Positions 26,213 to 36,200 of a DNA stretch of 64,000 bases are shown here, piece by piece (the first letter of the stretch is position 1; each line of letters begins with the position of its first letter). This stretch comes from Pseudomonas antarctica (GTDB lineage Bacteria; Pseudomonadota; Gammaproteobacteria; Pseudomonadales; Pseudomonadaceae), in assembly GCF_001647715.1 (NCBI RefSeq), contig NZ_CP015600.1, forward strand, positions 6,377,450 to 6,441,449, written 5' to 3'. A program made the position numbers and the translations under genes. The notes under the pieces are model-generated. The model did no database searches. It was not told the DNA's origin and worked only from the letters and a program-made list of their open reading frames with translations.

Positions 26213-26830
26213 ATGATTTCGATCTATCAGCTCAAGCCGCGTTTTCAAAACGTGCTGCGCCCCCTCGTGCAGCGTCTCTATGACAACGGCACCACCGCCA
26301 ACCAGATCACCGTGTTGGCTGGCGTGGTTTCCCTGCTGGTCGGCCTGTTGATCGCCAGCTTCGCCCAACACCTCTGGCTGTTTGCGCTGATCCCGCTGTG
26401 GATGATCCTGCGCATGGCACTCAATGCCATCGACGGCATGCTCGCCCGGGACTTTGGCCAGCAATCGCGCCTCGGTGCCTACCTCAATGAACTGTGCGAC
26501 GTCATCGCCGACAGCGCGCTGATCCTGCCCTTTGCCCTGATCCCCGATGCCAGCCTGGTGCCGGTGCTGCTGGTGGCGCTGCTCGCCGTGTTCAGCGAAT
26601 ACGCCGGTGTGCTCGGGCCGATGGTGGGCGCTTCGCGCCGCTACGACGGCCCAATGGGCAAGAGTGATCGCGCGTTTGTACTCGGGGTGCTCGCCACCGG
26701 CGTGGCACTGGGTTGGCTCAACGCAGGCTGGGTCGATACGGTGATGTGGCTGGTCGCCGCCCTGCTCGCCTATACCTTGGTCAATCGCGTGCGCCAAGGC
26801 CTCAAAGAAACGATTTCCCCTTCTGCATAA
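26213..26830 (+). CDS. ynbA: CDP-alcohol phosphatidyltransferase, YnbA-like
   Basis: A 205-residue membrane enzyme with six predicted helices. Family members join a CDP-diacylglycerol to an alcohol to form a phospholipid. The signature reads NAIDGMLAR, then GAYLNELCD after eight residues. The first and third of the four usual Asp positions are Asn, while the second and fourth are Asp. Length and sequence match E. coli YnbA better than PgsA or PssA. First gene of a six-gene operon. The acceptor alcohol is unknown. Confidence 0.85.
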   Translation: MISIYQLKPRFQNVLRPLVQRLYDNGTTANQITVLAGVVSLLVGLLIASFAQHLWLFALIPLWMILRMALNAIDGMLARDFGQQSRLGAYLNELCDVIADSALILPFALIPDASLVPVLLVALLAVFSEYAGVLGPMVGASRRYDGPMGKSDRAFVLGVLATGVALGWLNAGWVDTVMWLVAALLAYTLVNRVRQGLKETISPSA

Positions 26831-26840
26831 GGAATTTGCG

Positions 26841-28595
26841 ATGCGCGAACAGCAAGAGCACACCTTCAGTACCCATGATGGCGTCGAGCTTTTCTATCGG
26901 CACTGGCCGGCCACGGCGCCTGCGGGCGATGAGCCGCGCAAGGCGATCCTGCTGTTTCATCGCGGCCACGAGCATTCGGGGCGCATTGCTCACCTGGTCG
27001 ACGAACTCGACCTGCCGCAATTCGATTTCTTCGCCTGGGACGCACGCGGCCACGGCCAATCCCCCGGCGCCCGCGGTGACAGCCCCAGCTTCGCCACCAG
27101 CGCCCGCGACGTGCAGACCTTCTGCGACCATATCGGCGCCACTTACGGCATCGAAGAAGAGAACTTCGCCGTCATCGCCCAAAGCGTGGGCGCCGTGATC
27201 GCCGCCACCTGGGTGCACGATTACGCACCCAAAATCCGCGCCCTGGTGCTGGCCTCCCCGGCGTTCAAGGTCAAGCTCTACGTACCTTTTGCGCGACCGG
27301 GCCTGGCGCTGATGCGCACGTTGCGCGGCAACTTTTTCGTCAACAGTTACGTCAAGGCCAAGTTCCTCAGCCACGACCCGGAGCGGGTCGCGTCCTACGA
27401 CAGCGACCCATTGATCACCAAAGCCATTTCAGTGAATGTGCTGCTCGGGCTGTACGAAGCTGCCGATCGCGTTGTAGCCGATGCCCAGGCGATTCAAGTG
27501 CCCACACAACTGCTGATCTCCGGCTCCGACTTTGTGGTGCACCGTAAACCCCAGCAGCAATTTTTCGACCGCCTCGGCAGCCTGAAAAAAGAGCTGCATA
27601 TTCTTCCCGGTTTTTTCCACGACACCCTCGGCGAACGCGACCGAGCGATAGCCGTGAGCAGCGCCAAGCGCTTTATCCTGCAGAACTTCAACCACCCGCT
27701 GGACCGCGCCTCTTTGCTCGACGCCGACAAATTGGGCGCCACCTGCGCCGAGTCAGAATCCCTCGCCGCGCCGCTGCCACGTCATTCATTGCGCGACCTG
27801 TACTGGCGCATGACCCGCGCCAGCATGGGCTTGGGCAAGAACTTGTCGGCCGGCGTGAAATTGGGCTTCGACACCGGCTTCGACTCCGGTAGCACGCTGG
27901 ACTACGTGTACCGCAACACGCCCACCGGTCAGGGCGGGCTGGGGCGGATGATCGACACCAACTACCTCAACTCCATCGGCTGGCGCGGCATTCGCCAGCG
28001 CAAGCTGAATGTCGAAGAACTGCTGCGCCTGGCCATGGCCAAGTTGCGTGCAGATGATCGTGAGGTACGAATTGTCGATATCGCCGCCGGCCACGGCCGC
28101 TATATTCTCGAAGCCTTGCAGGGCGTTTCGCCGCTGCCGGAATCAATCCTGCTGCGCGACTACAGTGACATCAACGTGCGCGACGGTGGCGCGCTGATCC
28201 GCGAAAAAGGCCTTGGGGATATCGCCCAGTTCGTCAAAGGTGATGCGTTTGACCGGGCTGATCTGGCGGCACTGGACCCCAAGCCGACTTTGGCGGTGGT
28301 GTCCGGGCTGTATGAATTGTTTGCCGATAACCGCATGGTAGGCGGTTCGTTGGCAGGGCTGACCGAAGCGGTGGAGCCTGGCGGTTATCTGGTTTACACC
28401 GGTCAACCGTGGCATCCGCAGCTGGAACTGATCGCCCGCGCGCTCACCAGCCATCGCCAGGGCCAGGCCTGGGTGATGCGCCGGCGCAGCCAGGCAGAGA
28501 TGGATCAGTTGGTCGAGGCCGCAGGCTTTCGCAAGATCACCCAGCGTGTCGACGAATGGGGCATTTTCACCGTGTCCCTGGCACAGAAGATCTGA
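26841..28595 (+). CDS. ynbC: Alpha/beta hydrolase-methyltransferase fusion, YnbC-like
   Basis: A 584-residue two-domain protein. Residues 1 to about 290 form a serine hydrolase of the lysophospholipase type: LFHRGHEHSG oxyanion loop, nucleophile elbow AQSVGA, and a late FFHDT histidine. Residues about 320-584 form a class I methyltransferase-like domain with VDIAAGHGRYILEAL as the SAM-binding glycine motif. The E. coli homologue YnbC has the same fusion. It follows ynbA by 10 bases. The fusion suggests release of an acyl group and methylation of a lipid head group, which is speculative. Confidence 0.85.
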   Translation: MREQQEHTFSTHDGVELFYRHWPATAPAGDEPRKAILLFHRGHEHSGRIAHLVDELDLPQFDFFAWDARGHGQSPGARGDSPSFATSARDVQTFCDHIGATYGIEEENFAVIAQSVGAVIAATWVHDYAPKIRALVLASPAFKVKLYVPFARPGLALMRTLRGNFFVNSYVKAKFLSHDPERVASYDSDPLITKAISVNVLLGLYEAADRVVADAQAIQVPTQLLISGSDFVVHRKPQQQFFDRLGSLKKELHILPGFFHDTLGERDRAIAVSSAKRFILQNFNHPLDRASLLDADKLGATCAESESLAAPLPRHSLRDLYWRMTRASMGLGKNLSAGVKLGFDTGFDSGSTLDYVYRNTPTGQGGLGRMIDTNYLNSIGWRGIRQRKLNVEELLRLAMAKLRADDREVRIVDIAAGHGRYILEALQGVSPLPESILLRDYSDINVRDGGALIREKGLGDIAQFVKGDAFDRADLAALDPKPTLAVVSGLYELFADNRMVGGSLAGLTEAVEPGGYLVYTGQPWHPQLELIARALTSHRQGQAWVMRRRSQAEMDQLVEAAGFRKITQRVDEWGIFTVSLAQKI

Positions 28596-28597
28596 GC

Positions 28598-29896
28598 ATG
28601 CGCGAACCCGGCTTATTGAAACCGGCAGTCCTGTGGCTGCTGTTGCTGGCGCCGTTGTTTTTCAGTACCTACGGCTTTGCCACCTGGGTCACCAGCCAGC
28701 GCAGCGACGTCGGCACACTGGTGTTCGGCTGGGAAACCCATATGCCGTTCTGGGCCTGGACCATCGTGCCCTATTGGTCCATTGACCTGCTCTACGGGTT
28801 CTCGTTGCTGCTGCCCAACACTCGCCATGAGTTGAAACAACACGCATTGCGCCTGCTCAGTGCGCAAGTCATTGCCGTGAGCTGCTTCCTCATCTGGCCA
28901 CTGCGTTTCACCTTTGAACGGCCGGAACTGGACGGTGTGTTTGGCTGGCTGTTTGCGGTACTGGCCGGCTTCGACAAACCGTTCAACCAGGCGCCCTCAC
29001 TGCACATCGCGCTGCTGGTGATCCTGTGGGTCATGTACCAGCGCCACACGCAAGGGTTCTGGCGTTGGGTGGTGCATGGCTGGTTCGCGTTAATCGGTAT
29101 TTCGGTGCTGTCCACTTATCAACATCACTTTATTGACTTACCCACAGGCGCCCTCGCCGGCTGGTTATGCGTGTGGTTGTGGCCAGTGGAGCACCCGAGC
29201 CCGCTGTTGAATGCACGGCTTACGCGGGATTCGCAGCAGTGGCGGCTCGGCTTGCGTTACGGCGCGGGGTCGGTGGTGCTATTGATTGTGGCGCTGAGCT
29301 TGGGGGGCGGGTGGCTCTGGCTGATCTGGCCGGCGGTTTCCCTTGGCCTGATAAAGGCAAACTACCTGGCACTGGGCGCTGCGGGCTTTCAGAAACGCAC
29401 CGATGGCCGTCTGACGCCCGCCGCACGCTGGTTGTATGCGCCCTACCTGGCGGCGGCCTGGATTAACTCGCGGTTGTGGACGCGTAAACATCCACAACCC
29501 GACCAGGTTGTGGATAACGTCTGGCTTGGTCGAATTCCTACCGCTAGCGAACAGGGGTCATTCAAGGCCATCGTCGATCTCTGCGCCGAATTGCCGATTA
29601 ATCCACAGAGCTGCGCTTATCAATGCATTCCTGTGCTCGACTTGATCGCCCCGACCCCCGCCGAATGCCTGCAAGCCGCGCAAGCCATCGAACGCCTGCG
29701 CCTGGGCGGGCCCGTGTTGGTGTGCTGCGCCCTGGGTTATTCGCGCAGCGCCACGGCGGTCGCCGCATGGTTGCTGCACAGTGGCCGCGCGGCCAGTGTC
29801 GAGGAGGCGCTGGCTATTATTCGTACAGCCAGGCCCCGCGTGGTCCTGCATCCCGCTCACCGTGAAGCACTGGAGGGTTTGCCCCATGCCTGCTGA
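28598..29896 (+). CDS. ynbD: PAP2-type phosphatase fused to dual-specificity phosphatase, YnbD-like
   Basis: A 432-residue protein starting at ATG 28598, two bases after the ynbC stop; the longer upstream frame is a shadow. The N-terminal two thirds are membrane-spanning with inositol-phosphatase/PAP2 motifs KPFNQAPSLH (127-136) and HHFIDLPTG (176-184). The soluble C-terminus (about 300-430) is a tyrosine/dual-specificity phosphatase with the CX5R loop at Cys377-Arg383 (CALGYSR). Such a domain can act on phosphatidylglycerol-phosphate-like lipids. E. coli YnbD has the same length and build. Confidence 0.86.
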   Translation: MREPGLLKPAVLWLLLLAPLFFSTYGFATWVTSQRSDVGTLVFGWETHMPFWAWTIVPYWSIDLLYGFSLLLPNTRHELKQHALRLLSAQVIAVSCFLIWPLRFTFERPELDGVFGWLFAVLAGFDKPFNQAPSLHIALLVILWVMYQRHTQGFWRWVVHGWFALIGISVLSTYQHHFIDLPTGALAGWLCVWLWPVEHPSPLLNARLTRDSQQWRLGLRYGAGSVVLLIVALSLGGGWLWLIWPAVSLGLIKANYLALGAAGFQKRTDGRLTPAARWLYAPYLAAAWINSRLWTRKHPQPDQVVDNVWLGRIPTASEQGSFKAIVDLCAELPINPQSCAYQCIPVLDLIAPTPAECLQAAQAIERLRLGGPVLVCCALGYSRSATAVAAWLLHSGRAASVEEALAIIRTARPRVVLHPAHREALEGLPHAC

Positions 29897-30329
29897 TATG
29901 GAACTCCAAGTGGTCGCCAGCCTTCTGCGCCGGGGCCGATCGCTCGATCAGTTATCCACAGGCCTGACCGTGGTCGGTGTGCTGTTCGGCCTGGCTCAAT
30001 TGCTGATGGCGAGTATTTCGACAATCTGCCTGCTGCTCAGCCTGTGGATGATTATTCTCGGCCTGCTGCAAAAGTACTGGGCGCTACGCGTGGCTTTCGA
30101 TGCCGACCTGTTCGCTCTGCTGGCCCGCGACACCCAGCGCACACCCGATCTCGACCAGGCCTTGCAAACCCTCGGCCTGCAATCGCCCAAACGCGCTGGC
30201 CGGCCCTGGACCGAACGCCGTCGCGGCGCCCTTAAATTGTTGCGCAAGCAGGCTTGGCTGCTGGGCGCGCAAGTGCTGCTGACCTTGCTGGTGATACTCG
30301 CCAGCCCTTGGCTACCTTTTGCCGGATAA
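29886..30329 (+). CDS. Small membrane protein in the lipid operon, function unknown
   Basis: A 147-residue protein. ATG 29886 has a strong GGAGGG ribosome site eight bases upstream and overlaps the ynbD stop by 11 bases. Two hydrophobic segments at about 27-62 and a C-terminal helix (122-143) bracket a charged central part with RRRGALKLLRKQ. I recognise no domain, and I know of no counterpart in E. coli ynbABCD. The overlap indicates it belongs to the same pathway. Confidence 0.75.
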   Translation: MPADMELQVVASLLRRGRSLDQLSTGLTVVGVLFGLAQLLMASISTICLLLSLWMIILGLLQKYWALRVAFDADLFALLARDTQRTPDLDQALQTLGLQSPKRAGRPWTERRRGALKLLRKQAWLLGAQVLLTLLVILASPWLPFAG

Positions 30330-30338
30330 GGAATTCCC

Positions 30339-30959
30339 ATGTTCGAACCTGTGGTCGCCACACTGATTACCTCGATGGCCCGCACCGTCACCGGCGCCCG
30401 TAGCCTGTGGCTGGGTTGCGCGCCGGTTCCGGTGCAACGCATTTACTTCGCCAACCACAGCAGCCACGGCGACTTTGTGCTGCTGTGGGCATCACTGCCG
30501 CAGAACCTGCGCAAATTCACGCGCCCGGTGGCCGGTAGCGATTATTGGAACAAAAGTGCCTTGCGCCGCTACATCATCAACCGCGTATTCAATGGCGTGC
30601 TGATCGACCGCGAGCGTAAAGACCCTGTGGATAACCCCTTGCAGCCCATGCTGGCCGCGCTTGAAGGCGGCGACTCGCTGATCATCTTCCCCGAAGGCAC
30701 GCGCAACCTGGAAGACGGCCTGCTGCCGTTCAAAAGCGGCCTGTATCACCTGGCAAAAAGTTACCCACAGGCTGAATTGGTCCCCGTGTGGATAGCCAAC
30801 CTCAACCGGGTCATGCCCAAGGGCCGCGTACTGCCGCTGCCGTTGTTGTGTACCACCAGCTTCGGCGCGCCGTTGCAATTGGAAGAAGGTGAAGACAAAG
30901 CCGCATTCCTTGCCCGTACCCGCGACGCCCTGCTTGCCCTCGCCCCGGAGCATGTCTGA
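30339..30959 (+). CDS. PlsC-family 1-acylglycerol-phosphate acyltransferase
   Basis: A 206-residue acyltransferase. The catalytic motif NHSSHGD (His-x4-Asp) is near residues 32-38, and FPEGTRNLEDG near 113-123 is the acyl-acceptor binding motif. No clear membrane helix is present, so it is probably peripheral. PlsC enzymes make phosphatidic acid from lysophosphatidic acid. Here it sits between the small membrane protein and a CDP-diglyceride synthase, so the operon can supply its own precursor. Confidence 0.87.
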   Translation: MFEPVVATLITSMARTVTGARSLWLGCAPVPVQRIYFANHSSHGDFVLLWASLPQNLRKFTRPVAGSDYWNKSALRRYIINRVFNGVLIDRERKDPVDNPLQPMLAALEGGDSLIIFPEGTRNLEDGLLPFKSGLYHLAKSYPQAELVPVWIANLNRVMPKGRVLPLPLLCTTSFGAPLQLEEGEDKAAFLARTRDALLALAPEHV

Positions 30960-30960
30960 C

Positions 30961-31893
30961 ATGGATAGCCAAACCTTGATGTTGTTCGGCGGGATCGGCG
31001 CGATCCTGGTGCTCGCCTCACTGATCGGACTGATCCTCAAACTGCGCACCCGTGGTACACCGAATGCGGTGATCGACAACCTCAACGCCCGCATCAACGC
31101 CTGGTGGGTGATGGTGGTGGTGATCGGCATTGCTTTCTGGCTCGGTACCGGCGCGGTGATCCTGCTGTTCTACGCGGTGTCGTTCTATGCCCTGCGCGAA
31201 TTCCTCACCCTCACCCCCACGCGCCGCAGCGACTACCCGGCGCTGGTGGCCGCGTTTTACGTGGCCCTGCCCTTGCAATACGTGCTGATCTACTCGGACT
31301 GGTACGGGCTGTTCTCGATCTTTATCCCGGTGTATGTGTTCCTGCTGCTGCCGATCCTCGCGTCCCTCGGTGGCGACAGCACGCACTTCCTGGAGCGGGC
31401 CTCGAAAGTGCAATGGGGCCTGATGATCGCGGTCTTCTGCGTGTCATTCGTGCCGGCCTTGTTGACCCTCGACATCCCCGGTTATGAAGGCCGTAACCTC
31501 TTGCTGATCGCCTACCTGGTGATTGTGGTGCAACTGTCGGACGTTCTGCAGTACGTGTGCGGCAAGCTGTTCGGCAAGCACAAGATCGCGCCCAACCTGT
31601 CGCCCTCCAAAACCGTCGAAGGCTTTATTGGCGGGATTCTGCTGTCGTCCCTGATCGGAGCGGCGCTGTGGTGGACTACGCCGTTTAATCCGTGGCAGTC
31701 GTTTTTGATCGCCTTGTTGATCAACCTGTTGGGTTTTGCCGGCGGCATTGTGATGTCGGCGATCAAGCGCGACCGGGGCGTTAAGGATTGGGGGCATATG
31801 ATCGAAGGACATGGCGGGATGCTGGATCGGCTGGATTCGGTGTGTTTTGCCGCGCCGATTTTCTTTCACCTCGTTCGCTACTGGTGGACCTGA
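30961..31893 (+). CDS. ynbB: Phosphatidate cytidylyltransferase, CdsA/YnbB-like
   Basis: A 310-residue membrane enzyme with about eight helices that makes CDP-diacylglycerol from CTP and phosphatidic acid. The CDS signature spans SDVLQYVCGKLFGKHKIAP and NLSPSKTVEGFIGG, then SAIKRDRGVKDWG and GHGGMLDRLDS with its catalytic Asp. ATG 30961 lies 10 bases after a GGAG; the upstream ATG at 30952 is too close to it. This is a paralogue of the essential cdsA, and provides the activated lipid for the YnbA enzyme five genes upstream. Confidence 0.88.
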   Translation: MDSQTLMLFGGIGAILVLASLIGLILKLRTRGTPNAVIDNLNARINAWWVMVVVIGIAFWLGTGAVILLFYAVSFYALREFLTLTPTRRSDYPALVAAFYVALPLQYVLIYSDWYGLFSIFIPVYVFLLLPILASLGGDSTHFLERASKVQWGLMIAVFCVSFVPALLTLDIPGYEGRNLLLIAYLVIVVQLSDVLQYVCGKLFGKHKIAPNLSPSKTVEGFIGGILLSSLIGAALWWTTPFNPWQSFLIALLINLLGFAGGIVMSAIKRDRGVKDWGHMIEGHGGMLDRLDSVCFAAPIFFHLVRYWWT

Positions 31894-31925
31894 GCCATAC
31901 AGGCTCAAGCCCAATGCGGATCAAA

Positions 31926-31953
31926 TGTGGGAGCTGGCTTGCCTGCTCCCACA
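31926..31953. repeat. REP-derived hairpin between convergent genes
   Basis: TGTGGGAGC and GCTCCCACA form a 9-bp stem around a 10-base loop. The arms match the outer ends of the REPINs in this window, so this is likely a collapsed element. It may serve as a bidirectional transcription end for ynbB and the Lrp-type gene. Confidence 0.75.
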
Positions 31954-31978
31954 CTGGTTTTGCAGTGTTTTCCAGTCC

Positions 31979-32461
31979 TCAGCCCGGCAAATGTCCCAGG
32001 GGCAAGGCGCCTGGGGTTTTCACGGTCTGGATCGCGAAGTTACTGCGAATATCCCTCACCCCCGGCAGCTTCAACAGGCTGCCCGTGACGAACCGCTCAT
32101 ACCCACGTAAGTCCGGCACCACCACCTGCAACAAAAAGTCCGACTCCCCCGACACCAGAAACGCCGAGATCACTTCGGGCAATGCCGTCACCGCCTCGCG
32201 AAAGGCATTCGCTTCGGTGTCGTTGTGCCGCTCCACCTTCACGCCGACAAACACCATCATGCCCAGCCCCACTTCGTCGCGGTCCAGCGTGGCCTGATAA
32301 CCGCGAATCACCCCGGCTTCTTCCAACAGACGCACGCGGCGCAAACAGGGGGAGGCGGACAGACCGATCGCATCAGCCAGTTGCACATTGCTCAGGCGGC
32401 CGTCCCGTTGCAGCGCTTCGAGAATCTTGCGGTCAAAAGCGTCAAGCTTGATATTTGGCAT
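31979..32461 (-). CDS. Lrp/AsnC-family transcriptional regulator
   Basis: A 160-residue regulator. Residues 5-60 form the winged helix-turn-helix DNA-binding domain (LDAFDRKILEALQRDGRLSNVQLADAIGLSASPCLRRV). The rest is the RAM ligand-binding domain with VSGESDFLLQVVV near 105-118. Family members sense amino acids. It is divergent from the LysE exporter gene, which suggests it controls that exporter. ATG 32461 gives the standard start MPNIKLD. Confidence 0.9.
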   Translation of the reverse strand: MPNIKLDAFDRKILEALQRDGRLSNVQLADAIGLSASPCLRRVRLLEEAGVIRGYQATLDRDEVGLGMMVFVGVKVERHNDTEANAFREAVTALPEVISAFLVSGESDFLLQVVVPDLRGYERFVTGSLLKLPGVRDIRSNFAIQTVKTPGALPLGHLPG

Positions 32462-32589
32462 AAGTGGATGGCCGTTGGCTGTATTGGTGGCAGATAGTGC
32501 CAAGACTAGACGCTTATCCGGCTGACTTCGCAAGCACCTGCCCCGCCTTTCAACCCTAGAATTGGCCGACAAATGGTGGGAGATGAAAC

Positions 32590-33219
32590 ATGGCGCAGCT
32601 CTGGTTATTTCTGTTGGCCCTATCGGTGGCTTTCCTGTTGCCGGGGCCGGACATGATCCTGCTGCTGCAAACCGGCGCGCGCCAGGGCAAAGCCTTGGCG
32701 CTGACTACGACAATCGGCTTGGGGCTGGCCCGGGCATGCCATGTGGCGTTGGCCGGTATGGGTTTGGCGACGTTGTTCAAAGTGGCGCCGTGGACGTTTG
32801 ACGTGGTGCGCCTCGGTGGCGCCGCCTACCTGTTATGGCTGGGCGTGCAATGCCTGCGTGCCAATGGGCTGACATCGTTCAACGAGAGCCAGGGCGCACC
32901 GTCGGTCCACGCCTGGCGCACGGCCTTTCAGCGCGGCCTGCTCACCAATCTGCTCAACCCCAAGGCCCTGCTGTTCTGCTCCGTGTTGCTGCCGCAATTC
33001 ATCAACCCACAAGCAGGCCCGGTGGCGGCGCAGTTTGCGTTGCTCGGTGTAATCCTGGTGAGCGTCGGTTTCGCATTCGACTGCTGCTATGCCCTGGCCG
33101 GCGCGCGCATCGGCCACTGGCTGGCGCGCAATCGCTCGGCGCAGCGTGTTCAGCAGTGGTTATTTGGCAGTCTTTTGATTGGTTTTGCGGTGCGTCTTAC
33201 GTTTGTGCAGCAGGCCTGA
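32590..33219 (+). CDS. LysE/RhtB-family amino-acid exporter
   Basis: A 209-residue inner-membrane protein with about six helices. It begins LWLFLLALSVAFLLPGPDMILLLQTGARQGK, the family N-terminal signature, and has LLNPKALLFC near residue 124. A GGGAGA ribosome site precedes ATG 32590. LysE/RhtB proteins export amino acids such as homoserine, threonine or leucine. The substrate here is not evident; the divergent Lrp-type gene supports an amino acid. Confidence 0.9.
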   Translation: MAQLWLFLLALSVAFLLPGPDMILLLQTGARQGKALALTTTIGLGLARACHVALAGMGLATLFKVAPWTFDVVRLGGAAYLLWLGVQCLRANGLTSFNESQGAPSVHAWRTAFQRGLLTNLLNPKALLFCSVLLPQFINPQAGPVAAQFALLGVILVSVGFAFDCCYALAGARIGHWLARNRSAQRVQQWLFGSLLIGFAVRLTFVQQA

Positions 33220-33297
33220 GCACGTCGGCAATTTCACGTCATCTTTTGTATCAAAGACGCGTGTAATATAGGCCGCACTTAGCCAGGGATGCTCACC

Positions 33298-36200
33298 ATG
33301 CTCGATTCGTTGAAAGCGACCAGCCGCCGGATTCTCGGCGCTTTACTGACTGTGGTGAGTGCTCTCTTCGGCCAATGGCAACCGCCGCCCTGGCTGCGCA
33401 CCCTCGGGCATGGCCTGGCAAATGTGGGCCATAAAGCACGCGCCTACCCGCGTCAGGCCGGTGCCGGGGTGTTGGGTCTGGTGTTACTGGCCGCCGCCGG
33501 CTTCTATGGCTGGCAGTGGTACTCGCACCTGCCGCAACCGCACACCGTTGGCTATTCGCTGCACAAACCGAACCTGACTGATTACACCCAGCAACCACCG
33601 GTTGTGGATAACTTGCAGGTGCGTTTCGCCGAGTCCGTGGCTCCACTGGCAGCCATTGGCAAGCCAGTCACCGAAGGCATCACCCTAAAACCTGAAGTGG
33701 CCGGCGCCTGGCGTTGGTCCGACGACCACACCTTGTTGTTCGTGCCGGAAAAAGACTGGCCCGTCGACGCCCATTACACCCTCGACCTGGCCAAGAAAAA
33801 GCTGCTGGCCGACGGTGTACTGCTCAACCAGTACAGCAGTCAGTTTTCCACTCAACCCTTCCGCGCCACCCTGGCGCAAAACGAGCTGTATCAAGACCCG
33901 TCCAACCCGACGTTGAAACAGCTGGTGGCGACTTTTCATTTTTCCCACCCGGTCGATGAAGACAGCCTGCGCAAGCGTGTATCGATAACCCTCGGCAAAG
34001 GCCTGGCCTACCGCGATGCCCAGTTACCCAACCGCCCGGAAATCACCTTCGACGACACCAGGCTCAACGCCTACGTACGCTCCGCCGCCCTGGCCACGCC
34101 ACTGGAAAGCACGCCCGTCAGCGCCAAACTCGAAGAAGGGATCAAGGCCCGCGACGGCGGCAACGCCAGCACCGCTCCGCTGGTCTCTGAGGTCACCGTG
34201 CCCGGTCGCTATCGCCTGACCTTTACCGGCGCCGAAGTGAGCTTTGTCGACAACGCGCGCGCTGAACCGGAACCCGTGCTGATGTTCAGCAGTTCCAGCG
34301 CCGTGGCCGATGACACCATCGCAGGTAAGGTCCAGGCCTGGCTGCTGCCGGAAAAAGCCCAGGACGATACCCGCCCCTATTACAGCAACGAGATCGACGA
34401 TGCTCTGCTGGCCCGTAGTTCAAAGGTCACCCTGACCCACGTGCCCAGCGTCGAACCACTGAATACGCTTCACGCCTTCAAGTTCAAGGCTCCCGCAGGC
34501 CGCGCGCTGTATGTGCGCGTTCCCGCGAACCTGGAAGCCATCGGCGGCTACCTGGCGAAAGACCCTACGGCGTCGCTGATCAGCATGCCGGCGTACCCAC
34601 GCACTTTGCAGTTCCTGTCTGACGGCGCCTTGCTCAGCCTCAACGGCGAAAAACGCCTGGGCTTCATGGCCCGCGGCGTGCCCGGCGCCCATGTGGAAAT
34701 CGCCCGGCTGCTGCCCAATCAGTTGCAGCACCTGGTGGACCAGAGCAGCGGCAGCTTCGCCCGTCCGAATTTTGGCAATGATTACTTCGACCGTATGGTG
34801 GAGCGTCAGTCGCTGGATATTCCGCTGTCGTCCAATGACCCGGCGAAAACCGTCTACGACAACGTCGACCTGAGCCACTACCTCACCGCCAACGGCGGTC
34901 GTCGCGGCATCTTTGTGCTCAAGCTCAGCCCTCAGGATGACCCCGCCGAGCGCACGTTCGATTACTCACGCAGCAGCACCAGCGACTTGCGCTTCATCGT
35001 GGTCACCGACCTTGGCATCATCGCCAAACGCTCCAGCGACGGCAGCCATGATGTCTACGTGCAGTCCATTGGCAACGGCTCGCCGGTGGCCGACGCACAA
35101 GTCGACATCATTGGTCGTAACGGTTTGCCGGTCAGCAGCGGCCGCACCGATGCCGAAGGCCATGCGCATTTCGCCAAGCTGGATGAACTGCGCCGTGAGA
35201 AAACGCCGCTGATGTATGTCGTCACTCGCGGCAATGACCAGTCGTTCCTGCCGATTGCCCGTCAGTCGCAACAGCTGGATTTGTCGCGCTTTGATGTAGG
35301 CGGTTTGGAAGAAGACGGCGCGATTGATCGCCTCAGCGCCTACCTGTTCACCGACCGCGGCCTGTATCGGCCCGGCGAAACGGCGCACCTGGGCATGATC
35401 GTGCGCAGCGGCAATTGGAAAGGCGCATTACAAGGCCTGCCGGTGGAGCTGCAAATCACCGACCCACGTGGCCTGGAAGTCATTCGCCAGCCGCTGAAAC
35501 TGTCCACCAGCGGTTTTGAAACCTTTGATTTCCCCAGCAGCGAAGTCGCCCCCGCCGGGGATTACACCGCGACCTTGCAGTTGATTGGCCAGAAAAACAC
35601 GCGCACCGACCTGGGCAGTGTCAGCTTCAAGGTCCGCGATTTCGAGCCAGACCGCATGAAGGTCAGCCTGAGCCTGCACGACACTCCGGTGTTGGGCTGG
35701 ATTCCACCGGACCAGGTGGTGGCCAAAGTCACCGCGATGCACCTGTTCGGCGCCCCGGCGTCCGGCCGTCGCGTCACCGCCAAAATGTCCCTGAGCCCCA
35801 CGCTGGCGGCCTTCGACCGTTACCCCGATTACCGCTTCCGCCTCAACGATTCGCTGGAAGAAGCCAGCACCGAAGACCTGGCGGAAACCACTGTCGACGA
35901 CAACGGCCAGGCGGTGCTCGACCTCAACTTGCAACGCTTCGCCAACAGCACCTATCGCCTGCAAGTGATGACCCAAGTGTTCGAAGCTGAAGGTGGCCGT
36001 AACGTTGCAGCGCAAAATGCGCTGCTGGTGTCATCCGCACCTTATCTGGTCGGTGTGAAAAGTCAGGATTCGCTGTCGTACGTCGCCAAAGACGCCCCAC
36101 GCCAAGTGCAATGGCTGGCCGTGGCGCCGGACCTTACACCCGTGGCGGTGGACGGCCTGACCAGCGAAGTCATCGAGCACCGCTATGTGTCGGTGCTGGT

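Noticed and set aside
33241..33297. Sigma-70 promoter for yfhM around TAATAT (33264)
   Set aside because: No -35 element at suitable spacing.
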